Assembly: GCA_937915145.1 (NCBI GenBank)
Contig: CALDNT010000075.1
Span: 1 to 64,000, forward strand
DNA: 64,000 bases
Origin: an uncultured Reyranella sp.
GTDB lineage: Bacteria; Pseudomonadota; Alphaproteobacteria; Reyranellales; Reyranellaceae
Reading direction: 5' to 3'
In this document: positions 8,044 through 16,158 of the stretch, one piece after another
Position numbering within the stretch: the first letter of the stretch is position 1
Layout: every line of letters begins with the position of its first letter
Made by a program: the position numbers and the translations under genes
The notes under the pieces: generated by a model
Seen by the model: only the letters and a program-made list of their open reading frames with translations
The model's database searches: none
Told to the model about the DNA's origin: nothing

Positions 8044-8592
8044 ATGCCACGTCTGGCCCCGCTTGATCTTCAAAAGCTTACGCCCGAACAGAAAAAGGTC
8101 GCCGATGCCATCGTCGCAGGCCCGCGCGGCGGCCTGCGCGGGCCATTCGACCCGTGGCTGCGCAGCCCAGGGCTGGCCGACCGCGCTCAAAAGCTCGGTG
8201 AGTACTGCCGCTTCAACAGTTCACTGCCGAAGGACCTTGCCGAACTCGCGATCTGCCTCGTCGGCCGGCACTTCAAGGCACAATTCGAGTTTTATGCCCA
8301 CGCCAGGCTCGCCCTGGAAGCCGGCCTGGCTCCCGCCATCGTCGAGGCCGTGCGGACACGCGCCACGCCGCCGTTCACGCGCGACGTCGAACGCGTAGTC
8401 TATGACTTCGTCACCGAATATCTCGACACAAACCGCGTCGCGACCCCCAACTACAAACGCGCCGTTGAGGCCTTCGGCGAGCAGGGTGTCGTCGACCTGG
8501 TCGGCGTCTGCGGCTACTACATGCTGGTATCGATGACGCTCAATGTCTTCGAGATGCCGTTGCCACCAGGCGAGCCGGAACCCCTCGCCTAG
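8044..8592 (+). CDS. Carboxymuconolactone decarboxylase/AhpD-like protein
   Basis: A 182-residue AhpD-fold protein: LPKDLAELAICLVGRHF and FEFYAHARLALEAGL match the conserved helices of the family. The redox CxxC of true AhpD is absent (only a single Cys in AICLVG), so it is not an AhpD-type reductase; the activity is unknown. It starts 46 bases after the exported-protein gene behind a GAGGAG site. The TAG stop is immediately followed, in the same frame, by the decayed LysE gene. Confidence 0.8.
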   Translation: MPRLAPLDLQKLTPEQKKVADAIVAGPRGGLRGPFDPWLRSPGLADRAQKLGEYCRFNSSLPKDLAELAICLVGRHFKAQFEFYAHARLALEAGLAPAIVEAVRTRATPPFTRDVERVVYDFVTEYLDTNRVATPNYKRAVEAFGEQGVVDLVGVCGYYMLVSMTLNVFEMPLPPGEPEPLA

Positions 8593-9228
8593 TCGATAGA
8601 CCCCGCCAATTTCGTCCTGTTCTTCCTCGCGGCCCTCGCAATCGCGGTCTCGCCGGGGCCGGGCATCTTCTATGTCGCCGCGCGTACCTTGGCCGGTGGC
8701 CGCAAGGAAGGGCTGGCATCGAGCTTCGGCACCGGGCTGGGCGGTCTCGTCCGCATCACCGCAGGCGCGGTCGGGGTCTCGGCGCTCGTGTTGGCCAGCG
8801 CCGAGGCTTTCGCACTTCTGAAGATCGCCGGCGCGACCTACCTCGTCTGGCTGGGCATCAAGACGGTGCGCGAAGCGCGGATCGCCATCTACATGCGCGC
8901 CGAACCGGCCGGCGCGCGGCGCGCCTTCCGCGAAGGCATCGTCGTCGAAGCGCTCAATCCCAAGACCGCAGCATTCTTCCTGGCCTTCCTGCTCCAGTTC
9001 GTCGACCCTGTGGCCGGCCCGGTATGGTAGCAGTTCCTGCTGCTCGGACTGGTCTAGACGATCCTCAGCATCGCGGTTGATGTCGCGGTCGTCGTCGTGG
9101 CGTCGCGGGCGCGCTCGATGGCCGTCGCCCGGCGGTCTCTGCTCCGGCGGTTGCGCCAGGGCGCCGGCCTTGCGATCACAAGCCTCGTCCTTGCACTCGT
9201 CTTTGCGCGCCGCCCGGCGTCACTCTAG
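8593..9228 (+). pseudogene. Decayed LysE-family amino-acid exporter
   Basis: One continuous reading frame encodes a LysE/RhtB exporter of normal length (about 210 codons) with the family signature VSPGPGIFYVAARTL and NPKTAAFFLAFLLQF. It has no usable start: the expected first codons read TCG ATA GAC CCC. It is also cut by two in-frame TAG codons at 9028-9030 and 9055-9057. No frameshift is present and the rest translates as good membrane protein. Each lesion could be one transition (ATG to ATA, CAG or TGG to TAG). An alternative is a short ORF from TTG at 8689, but that removes the first membrane helix. Confidence 0.8.
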
Positions 9229-9236
9229 GTCGTTGC

Positions 9237-10199
9237 CTACCTCTCGCCCTCGGCGAGAACGACAGCGATCAGTGCCAGGATGACGGCCGTGAGAGCACCC
9301 GTCGCCATCTGCCAGAACAGCGGCCGGGAAAAAGCGATACGGTCACGCGCGATCCTTTGCTCGATGCGTGTCCAGACATGGGCAGGCGCCGGTCCGCTGT
9401 CGGGCAGAAATTCCGTCAGCATCGCGAGCTGCCTCTCCCACAGATCCGCCGCCCGGCAGAAACGGGCGTCCCGCTCGCGACGGCGCTCGAACCCGCGACG
9501 CGCCGTACCCTGCAGGGCGCCGACGGCATATTCAGCCGCCACGCTCGCGCGCCAGTCGGCATCGGCTTGGTTGCCGAGACACTGGCCCATCTGGGTGAGG
9601 CCTCGTCTTACCCAGCTTTTCGCCGTCCCCAGCCGGACATCGAGCCGTTGCGCCAGTTCCTGATGGGTAAGGCCTTCGAAGTAGACCAGCGCGACCGACT
9701 TGCGATGATTGAGCGGCAGATTCGCCAAACACGAATTGACACGCCGCGCCTCTTCGCTGCGCATTGCCTGGGCCGCCGGATCGGGGCCGTCGAAAACGAG
9801 CTTCTCGGCATCGAGTTCGTCGCGCCCATGTTCCAACCGCTGCAGCTTCACCTTCGCCGACAGGGCGCGGTTGCGGACGACCGTGACTAACCAGGCGTAG
9901 GCCGGTCCCTTGGCCGGATCGTACTGGTGCGCCGACCGCCAGATACGCAGAAGCGACTCCTGAAGGACTTCCTCGGCGAGATCGGTGCGGCCGACGATTC
10001 CACGCGCGATAGAGATCAATCGGCCGCCAGTCAGTTCGTAGAGGCGGGCGAATGCCCGCTCGTGCCCCGCCGCAGTCTCGGCAAGCAGCATCGCCAGAGG
10101 GTCGAAGGACGGCCCGGCGGACGCGAGCGGCGCATACGGTAAGGGCGGCGGCGAACGGACGCCTGTGGTGCCGAAGGGAAGGCTCAGGATGTCGCCCAT
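9237..10199 (-). CDS. ECF sigma factor fused to an RskA-like anti-sigma domain
   Basis: A single 320-residue frame. Region 2 spans about 45-113 (ERAFARLYELTGGRL, AEEVLQESLLRIWRSA). Region 4 spans about 150-205 (LPLNHRKSVALVYFEGLTHQ, GTAKSWVRRGLTQM). Residues 216-282 then match the cytoplasmic N-terminal domain of RskA-type anti-sigma factors (AAEYAVGALQG...FERR...WERQLAMLTEFLPD...VWTRIEQRI), followed by one membrane helix at about 293-315. The protein stops 4-5 residues after the helix, so the usual extracytoplasmic domain is missing. The start is supported by GGAAGGAGACC. It is divergent from a ferritin-like gene that may be its target. No separate anti-sigma gene is visible. Confidence 0.85.
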   Translation of the reverse strand: MGDILSLPFGTTGVRSPPPLPYAPLASAGPSFDPLAMLLAETAAGHERAFARLYELTGGRLISIARGIVGRTDLAEEVLQESLLRIWRSAHQYDPAKGPAYAWLVTVVRNRALSAKVKLQRLEHGRDELDAEKLVFDGPDPAAQAMRSEEARRVNSCLANLPLNHRKSVALVYFEGLTHQELAQRLDVRLGTAKSWVRRGLTQMGQCLGNQADADWRASVAAEYAVGALQGTARRGFERRRERDARFCRAADLWERQLAMLTEFLPDSGPAPAHVWTRIEQRIARDRIAFSRPLFWQMATGALTAVILALIAVVLAEGER

Positions 10200-10323
10200 G
10201 AATGGTCTCCTTCCAGACTAGTACCCCGTCGTCAGGCTTTTGGATGCGGCCAAAGCGGCCGCCGGCGCGCATGGCTGGATCGCAGCACAGGCCGCATCCG
10301 ACCGCTCCCGGTGCGGGTTTCAA

Positions 10324-10347
10324 GGAACAACGAGTGACGCTTCCGTC
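10324..10347 (+). promoter_or_regulatory. Candidate ECF-type promoter for the ferritin-like gene
   Basis: GGAAC (10324-10328) and CGTC (10344-10347) are separated by 15 bases, the GGAAC/CGT pattern used by many ECF sigma factors. It lies 26 bases before the ferritin-like start and next to the divergent sigma gene. Motif-based inference only. Confidence 0.4.
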
Positions 10348-10372
10348 ATTCGTCGATCGCAAGGAGAACCCG

Positions 10373-10969
10373 ATGTCCATCCCCCCGCAGACCGTTCCTG
10401 CCACCCTCCTCGTCCCGCCGGTACGGCGCAGCTTCCTGTCCGGCTTTGGCAAGTTCACGCTCTCGGCGACGGCAATCGCCCTGCTGGCAGGCCAGGAGCG
10501 TCTCGCGCTCGTCGGCTCGGCCGAGGCCAAGACTCCGAACAACGACGTCGCCATCCTGAACGCCGCTTTGGGTGCCGAGCAAGAGGCGATCGCCGCCTAC
10601 CAGGTCGGCGCCACCAGCGGCCTGCTGCAGAAGCCGGTGCTCGATCTCGCCGTTCAGTTCCAGGGACACCACAAGGAACACGCCGCCGCCCTGGCCGCGA
10701 CGGTGAAGAAACTCGGCGGCACGCCGGTCGAGGCGAGGAAGACATATACCTTCCCGGTCGAGAAGCTGAAGACACAGGCCGACGTCCTGGCTTTTGCCGC
10801 CGAACTCGAGAAGGGCGCTGTCAGCGCCTATCTTGGTGCCGTTCCCATCCTCGATGATCGCAATCTCGCCAAGGTGGCGGCGTCCATCCTCGGCGACGAG
10901 GCGATGCATTGGGCGGTGTTGCGCAACGCGCTGGGGCAAAACCCCGTGCCGACAGCCTTCCTGTCCTGA
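10373..10969 (+). CDS. Tat-exported ferritin-like domain protein
   Basis: A 198-residue protein with a twin-arginine signal (PPVRRSFLSGFGKFTL) and a four-helix ferritin-like domain. Candidate diiron ligands fall at the expected spacing: AEQEAI, GHHKEH, AELEKGAVSAY and GDEAMHWAVL. It belongs with the periplasmic ferritin-like (DUF4439/Ferritin_2) proteins of unclear function, probably linked to iron or oxidative stress. The start follows AAGGAGAACCCG. It probably forms an operon with the downstream cytochrome c and may be driven by the ECF promoter just upstream. Confidence 0.82.
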   Translation: MSIPPQTVPATLLVPPVRRSFLSGFGKFTLSATAIALLAGQERLALVGSAEAKTPNNDVAILNAALGAEQEAIAAYQVGATSGLLQKPVLDLAVQFQGHHKEHAAALAATVKKLGGTPVEARKTYTFPVEKLKTQADVLAFAAELEKGAVSAYLGAVPILDDRNLAKVAASILGDEAMHWAVLRNALGQNPVPTAFLS

Positions 10970-11000
10970 CGTCCGGACACCATTCGCCTCGGACATCCCC

Positions 11001-11393
11001 ATGAAACACCTGGCAGCTCTCGCAGCAACAGCAGCAACTCTCACGGTCGGCGCCGGGATCTGCCAGGCAGCGAACGGCGATCCCGTTCACGGCGCGCAAA
11101 TCTATCAGCGTTGCCTTGCGTGCCATTCACTCGAACACAATCGCAGCGGACCACGACACTGCGGTCTTTTCGGACGGCCCGCCGCCAGCCTGCCCGACTT
11201 CAATTACTCACGGGCGATGAAGGCGACTGGCCTCACTTGGGATGAGGCGACTCTCGACCAATTCCTCGAGAATCCGCTCAAGGCGATGCCGGGCACGAAG
11301 ATGGCCTATGCCGGCGTGAAAAACCCGCAGGAGCGCGCCGACCTGATCGCCTACTTGAAAAAGGCGACTCTCGATCCCGAGATCTGCAAGTAA
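11001..11393 (+). CDS. Class I c-type cytochrome, periplasmic
   Basis: A 130-residue protein with a signal peptide (MKHLAALAATAATL...CQA) and one haem site CLACH near the mature N-terminus. GPRHCGLFGRPA is the conserved loop of c2/c550-type cytochromes, and MPGTKMAYAGV supplies the axial Met. It carries one electron in the periplasm; partners are unknown. It follows the ferritin-like gene by 31 bases and ends 12 bases from a convergent gene. Confidence 0.88.
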   Translation: MKHLAALAATAATLTVGAGICQAANGDPVHGAQIYQRCLACHSLEHNRSGPRHCGLFGRPAASLPDFNYSRAMKATGLTWDEATLDQFLENPLKAMPGTKMAYAGVKNPQERADLIAYLKKATLDPEICK

Positions 11394-11405
11394 GCGGCGA
11401 GCAGC

Positions 11406-12182
11406 CTATTCCTCGAAGATCGCCACGGCCCGTGTCCAGCCAGCCGAGGCGCCGCGGATCTTGTGCGGGAAGCAGGAGATGGTGAAGCCGTCGCCCGGCA
11501 GCGCTTCGAGATTGTGCAGCTTCTCGAGGTGGCAGTAACCGATGTCGCGGCCGGCCTTGTGACCTTCCCAGATGATTGACGGATCATGGTCCTTCGCCCA
11601 TTTCTGGGCCGTGAAATAAAACGGTGCATCCCAGCTCCAGGCATCGGTGCCGGTAAGGCGAATGCCACGTTCCAGCAGGTACATCGTGGCGTCGTAGCCC
11701 ATGCCGCAACCTGAATTCACATAGTCGCTGTTGCCGTAGCGCGAACCCGCGCGCGTATTCACCACGACGATCTCCAGTGGCTTCAGCGTGTGGCCGATGC
11801 GCTTCAATTCGTCGTCGACTTCCTTGGCGGTGATCACGTGGCCGTCTTCCATCGCCCGAAAATCGAGCTTCACACCCGGCTGAAAACACCAGTCGAGCGG
11901 CACCTCGTCGATGGTGATGGCGCGTTCACCCTTGTTCATCGTTGGGTGGAAATGATAGGGCGCATCGAGATGCGTGCCATTGTGCGTGCTGAGATTGACG
12001 TTTTCGACCGCCCATCCCTGCCCGTCAGGCAGGTCTTCCTTCTTCAGCCCCGGAAAGAAGCCCGCGATCTGCGCCGCCGTATTCTCGTGCTTGTGATACT
12101 GGATCTTCGGACCGAACGGCGCCGGATCGGAGATCACGTCGTTTTCAAGATAGATCGATAGGTCGACGAAGCGACGGGGCAT
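11406..12182 (-). CDS. Cyclase family protein (kynurenine formamidase-like)
   Basis: A 258-residue metal-dependent hydrolase of the cyclase/KynB family. The signature STHNGTHLDAPYHF (HxGTHxDxPxH) provides the metal ligands, and IVVVNTRAG plus GTDAWSWDAPF are typical of longer bacterial members. KynB itself is usually shorter, so a general cyclase-family amidohydrolase is the safer name. It is convergent with the cytochrome gene. The SGNH gene on the same strand ends 21 bases upstream. Confidence 0.85.
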   Translation of the reverse strand: MPRRFVDLSIYLENDVISDPAPFGPKIQYHKHENTAAQIAGFFPGLKKEDLPDGQGWAVENVNLSTHNGTHLDAPYHFHPTMNKGERAITIDEVPLDWCFQPGVKLDFRAMEDGHVITAKEVDDELKRIGHTLKPLEIVVVNTRAGSRYGNSDYVNSGCGMGYDATMYLLERGIRLTGTDAWSWDAPFYFTAQKWAKDHDPSIIWEGHKAGRDIGYCHLEKLHNLEALPGDGFTISCFPHKIRGASAGWTRAVAIFEE

Positions 12183-12203
12183 GGCGGACTCCGGCGGCGC
12201 TAC

Positions 12204-12953
12204 CTAGGGGCCGGTAAGGGCGCGCAGAATCGACTTGGTCAACAGCTGGCCGATGCACTTCTGGCCAAAGTCGTTGAGATGCAGCCCGTCGAGCTGCACA
12301 AATTGTGCATAGGGCATGCCGTCGTCGTACCAACTGCGCATGATATCGTACCGGCGGAACAAGCCAGCATCGAGTTCCTTGGCGACTCGCGCCATGGCCT
12401 GCTCGTAGGCCTCTTTGTCCTGCGCCGCGACCACGGCGGGCACATACTGCAGGTTCATCAACACGAAGTCCGCGCCCAGCGACTTGCCGAGCCTGATGCC
12501 GGCGCGCAGTGTGCTCTCGAAAGTATCCAACGGCATATGGCGAATCGCGGCGTTCGTTCCGGTCTGCCAAATCACCAATGATGGCAAGTTCGACTGCATC
12601 TCGACACGCATGCGTGCGGCCATCTCCTCGATATCCTGGCCGCCCATGCCTCGGTTTACGAGATCGATGTCGACACCGGGCAAGGCCTTCTCGAGACCGC
12701 GCCAGAGCTGGGTCGGATAGGCGAACGCGGGATTGGAAACACCATAACCCGCCGTCGATGACGAGCCGAGTGCCAGGATCTTGAGATACTTGCGCTCGGC
12801 GACGGACTTGCGGGCGATCGGCAATGGTGCGCCAAGGTCGAGCAGCTCCGCTTTGGCTCGACAATGGGCCATCGACTGGGCGTTTACGGTTACTGGCGAG
12901 CCGAACGCGACCAACGCCGCCAGAATCACCAGCCCATGCAGGCAAACCCTCAT
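12204..12953 (-). CDS. SGNH/GDSL-family hydrolase, exported
   Basis: A 249-residue protein with a signal peptide (MRVCLHGLVILAALVAF...VNAQ). Block I is ILALGSSSTAGYG with the catalytic Ser in GSSS, block II Gly lies in VNRGMGGQD, block III is IWQTGTNAA, and block V is DGLHLND with catalytic Asp and His. The start at 12953 overlaps the OpgC stop by ATGA, indicating translational coupling. Together with an acyltransferase it may remove or transfer acyl groups on periplasmic glycans; substrate not known. Confidence 0.85.
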   Translation of the reverse strand: MRVCLHGLVILAALVAFGSPVTVNAQSMAHCRAKAELLDLGAPLPIARKSVAERKYLKILALGSSSTAGYGVSNPAFAYPTQLWRGLEKALPGVDIDLVNRGMGGQDIEEMAARMRVEMQSNLPSLVIWQTGTNAAIRHMPLDTFESTLRAGIRLGKSLGADFVLMNLQYVPAVVAAQDKEAYEQAMARVAKELDAGLFRRYDIMRSWYDDGMPYAQFVQLDGLHLNDFGQKCIGQLLTKSILRALTGP

Positions 12954-14098
12954 GTCAAAGCACCTGCAGCGCGGGGTATGCCTGCCGACGATGAAGGCCC
13001 GCCGTCCTTGAACCAGGCTGCAATATAGGCAGCGAGGCACATGATCAGAATGCCAGTGATACTTACAACAACCTGCGACACGATCGAATCTTCAAAGTGG
13101 CTGACAGTCACCTGACCCGAAAGTGCCAGGAAGGTGCCGAGACAGAATATGAGCAATGACTGCTCTCCGCACCTGCGAAGTGGCCCCCAAATCGCCCATT
13201 TCAGGATCGATGCGCTCTGCGGGATCGCGACCCGGACCAGCCAGGCAATCGCCAGGAAATGCGTAAATCGCAGGATGTCGATATTGGTCTTGTCGATCGG
13301 GTAGAGCAGCTTGTTGATCCACATAGGGACTTGCCGCTGTAGTGGATTGTATTGCCATGAAAGAGCGATGAAGAGCGCGAACAGAAGGTAAACGACCGCC
13401 AAAGCCGTGAGTGGCCAGCGGAACCGGTCGAGCCAGGCGAGCCGTGGTCCCAGGACCGCACAGGCTGCACCGACATGGAACACGACCTGCCAGGCCATGG
13501 GATTGAAGAACCACACCTTCCCGTCCGGATAGGCCGCCAGGTTCCAATTGAAATGGCACGTCGCCGCATAGAGCCCCACCGAGACGGCAATGACGCCTAG
13601 CGGCCAGCGGACCACTGCGGGCAGGACGAAGGGAAACGCCGCCAGCAGGACAATGTAAAGCGGCAGCACGTCGAGGTTTACCGGGCGGAACCTGAGCAGG
13701 GCCGCTTCCAGGATCGCCTGATAGGGATTATCGCCGAAGCCCAGCAGCTCCATCTCCTCGATCAGCGCCGGCGTATCACGGGCAATCGATACCCAGGCGA
13801 CCTGGGCGGAGAAGGCCACGAACAGCAAAATGTGCGCGACATAGAGCTGCCAGACCCGACGGTAGATCCGCGACGACGCCCGGATCCAGCCGTCCCGCTG
13901 CATCATGCGGCTGTAGGCGATCACCGCAGTGTAACCGGAGATGAAGACGAAAATCTCCGTGGCATCGCTGAACCCGTAGTTGCGTACGGTCAGCCAGCTC
14001 ATGACGTTTGTCGGGATGTGATCAAGGAAGATGAACCACAGCGCAAGTCCGCGAAACAGGTCGAGACGGATGTCGCGTCCAGAGGATGCATTGGCCAT
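12950..14098 (-). CDS. OpgC-type membrane acyltransferase
   Basis: A 382-residue integral membrane protein. The N-terminus RDIRLDLFRGLALWFIFLDH and the following FGFSD-like TEIFVFISGYTAV are diagnostic of the OpgC (MdoC) family, which adds succinyl groups to osmoregulated periplasmic glucans. About ten hydrophobic helices follow. It is coupled by an ATGA overlap to an SGNH hydrolase. No opgG/opgH genes are in the window, so the acceptor glycan is unknown and OpgC-family members may have other targets. Confidence 0.85.
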   Translation of the reverse strand: MANASSGRDIRLDLFRGLALWFIFLDHIPTNVMSWLTVRNYGFSDATEIFVFISGYTAVIAYSRMMQRDGWIRASSRIYRRVWQLYVAHILLFVAFSAQVAWVSIARDTPALIEEMELLGFGDNPYQAILEAALLRFRPVNLDVLPLYIVLLAAFPFVLPAVVRWPLGVIAVSVGLYAATCHFNWNLAAYPDGKVWFFNPMAWQVVFHVGAACAVLGPRLAWLDRFRWPLTALAVVYLLFALFIALSWQYNPLQRQVPMWINKLLYPIDKTNIDILRFTHFLAIAWLVRVAIPQSASILKWAIWGPLRRCGEQSLLIFCLGTFLALSGQVTVSHFEDSIVSQVVVSITGILIMCLAAYIAAWFKDGGPSSSAGIPRAAGALT

Positions 14099-14157
14099 GG
14101 CCCGACATTGATACCGTACCCGGGCGGCATCGGCTACGCTCGCCATCGGAGGATCGA

Positions 14158-14880
14158 ATGGCCAAGACACCCCTGCTTCTCGTCCCCGGCGTGTTGTGTT
14201 CACTCCGGTTGTTCGCCGCTCAGACCGCAGCTCTTGCCGACACGGCCGACATCGTCGTGCCCGACTGGCGGCGGGCGCCGCTGTCGATCTGGGACAGTTA
14301 GCAGGGCGCGGCGCGCTGGGTGGTCGATCAGATGCCGGCACGGACGTTCGCCCTGGCCGGCCTGTCGCTGGGCGGCATGATGGCTGTGGAAATCATGCAG
14401 TTCGCGGCCGAGCGCGTGACGAGGCTGGCGTTGCTCGACACCGTCATGCGCAGCCAGAACGATGCCGAGCGCGCCGTCCGCCGCGCTCGCATACGACTGG
14501 CCGACGAGGGCCACTTCGAGCTGGTGCTGGGCCTGCAAATGTCGCGATTTGTCCCGGCCTACCGGCTGACCGACAAGAAACTGGTCGACGAAGTCATGAC
14601 GATGTGTGGCGAGATCGGTCCGGAAATCTACAAGCGCCAGGAGGAGTTGGCGGCAATTCGCCCCGATCGCCGGCCCGACCTGCCGAAGATCAAATGCCCG
14701 ACTATCGTGGTGTGCGGGCGCGACGATGCAGCAACACCATTGCCCCTCTCGGAGGAGATGGCAGCGGCCATCCCGGGCAGCGAGCTGATCGTGATCGAAG
14801 AATGCGGACATCTTGTCACGATGGAAAAGCCCGACGAGACCAATACGGCCCTGCGGCGCTGGCTCCAATCGTCGTCATGA
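14158..14880 (+). pseudogene. Alpha/beta hydrolase interrupted by one TAG codon
   Basis: A 241-codon frame with a good start (GGAGGATCGA before ATG) encodes a complete alpha/beta hydrolase. Strand and loop LLLVPGVLCSLRLF come first, the nucleophile elbow is AGLSLGGMM, the acid lies in VVCGRDDAATPL, and the catalytic His is in EECGHLVTME. Codon 48 (14299-14301) is TAG, in the middle of the lid-proximal region after SIWDS. There is no frameshift. Without readthrough only a 47-residue peptide or a truncated form from ATG at 14332 would be made. The family resembles 3-oxoadipate enol-lactonase-like hydrolases. Confidence 0.75.
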
Positions 14881-14883
14881 CGG

Positions 14884-16092
14884 TCAGCCGATAATCTTCC
14901 TCTGCCGCAGCGTCGCCAGCTCAGCGTCGCTGTAACCCGCGATCTCGCGCAGCACCCGATCGGTGTGCTCGCCGAGCGATGGTGGCGGACGGCTATCGTC
15001 GACCGGCGTGTCGGAGAAGCGGTAGTTGGAACCGATGATCGGCACGTCGCCGACTCTGGCGTGCTTATATGTCTTGAGCATGCCGCGACGCTTCACCTCG
15101 GGTTCGTCGAGCGCTTCCTTCATGGTGCGGATCGGCCCAGCCGGCAGGTGACGGAATTTCTGCGCCCAATTCTCCTTGGTGTCGGTCCTGAGGACTTCTT
15201 CCATGAGCCGTGTCAGCTCGGGCTTGTTGGCGACGCGCGAGGCAACGGTGGCAAAGCGCGGATCTGTCGCCCATTCGGGGTGGCCCATCGCCTTGCAGGT
15301 GTCGACGAACAGCTTCTGGTTGGCCACGGCCATGTAGATCTTGCCGTTCTGGGTGTCGAACGAGCTGTTGGGGGCCGAGGCGAAATGGCCGTTGCCGGCC
15401 CGCTTAGGTTGATCACCACCGACCAGGTAGTACGAGCCGAGATTGCCGAGCGAGACCAGGGCCGTGTCGTAGAGCGCAAGGTCGATCTGCTGACCCTTGT
15501 CGGTGTCGCGCCGGGCGTAGAGCGCGGCGTTGATCGCCGCCACCGAATGGATCGCCGTCATGGTGTCGACGATGGCGATGGCATGGCGAAGCCCCTCGCC
15601 GTTGGCCTCACCGTTGACACTCATCATGCCCGACTCGGCCTGCAGAACCGGATCGTAACCCGGCCGGTCCGACAACGGCCCGGTCTGGCCGTAGGCCGAA
15701 ATCGAGAGATAGATCAGCTTGGGGTACTTCTGGTGCAGGCTGGGATAGTCGAGGCCATATTTCTTCAGGACGCCAGGCCTGAAATTCTCGACCATCACGT
15801 CGGCGGCCTCGAGCAGCTTGTGCACGATGGCCTGACCTTCGGGTTTGGTGAAATCGAGCGCCACGCTCTTCTTGCCCCTGTTGTAGGTCATGAAGAAGTG
15901 GCTTTCGCCCTGCTCGCCGCCGGCCCGTGGGCCGGCGCCCTTGCGCGTGTCGTCGCCGCCGTCGGGGTTCTCGATCTTGATGATCTCCGCCCCCATGTCA
16001 GACAGCATCTGGGTACACATGGGCCCCGCGATCACGCGGGAAAAATCGACGACGCGAATGCCGGCGAGCGGCGGACGACCTGATATTGCCAT
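14884..16092 (-). CDS. CaiB/BaiF family CoA-transferase
   Basis: A 402-residue class III CoA-transferase. It begins with the family pattern LAGIRVVDFSRVIAGPMCTQ, then ADVMVENFRPGVLKKYGLDY and RPGYDPVLQAESGMMS, where the Asp of PGYD is the catalytic residue that forms the acyl anhydride. It moves CoA between organic acids; the acid is unknown. The start at 16092 (MAISGRPPLAG) is preferred to 16122. It is divergent from a Bug-type receptor gene, a common pairing in organic-acid catabolism. Confidence 0.88.
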   Translation of the reverse strand: MAISGRPPLAGIRVVDFSRVIAGPMCTQMLSDMGAEIIKIENPDGGDDTRKGAGPRAGGEQGESHFFMTYNRGKKSVALDFTKPEGQAIVHKLLEAADVMVENFRPGVLKKYGLDYPSLHQKYPKLIYLSISAYGQTGPLSDRPGYDPVLQAESGMMSVNGEANGEGLRHAIAIVDTMTAIHSVAAINAALYARRDTDKGQQIDLALYDTALVSLGNLGSYYLVGGDQPKRAGNGHFASAPNSSFDTQNGKIYMAVANQKLFVDTCKAMGHPEWATDPRFATVASRVANKPELTRLMEEVLRTDTKENWAQKFRHLPAGPIRTMKEALDEPEVKRRGMLKTYKHARVGDVPIIGSNYRFSDTPVDDSRPPPSLGEHTDRVLREIAGYSDAELATLRQRKIIG

Positions 16093-16158
16093 GGCTGCAA
16101 GGTAGGGCTGCAGATGGCGCACTGTCCATGCATGGCTATTCCATTAAACTGCAACGCC

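Noticed and set aside
8593..14880. Genome-wide reassignment of TAG to an amino acid
   Set aside because: TAG also ends intact genes here (RRM protein, class II aldolase, AhpD-like protein, cytochrome-side neighbours), and the LysE gene has lost its start too, which fits decay better.
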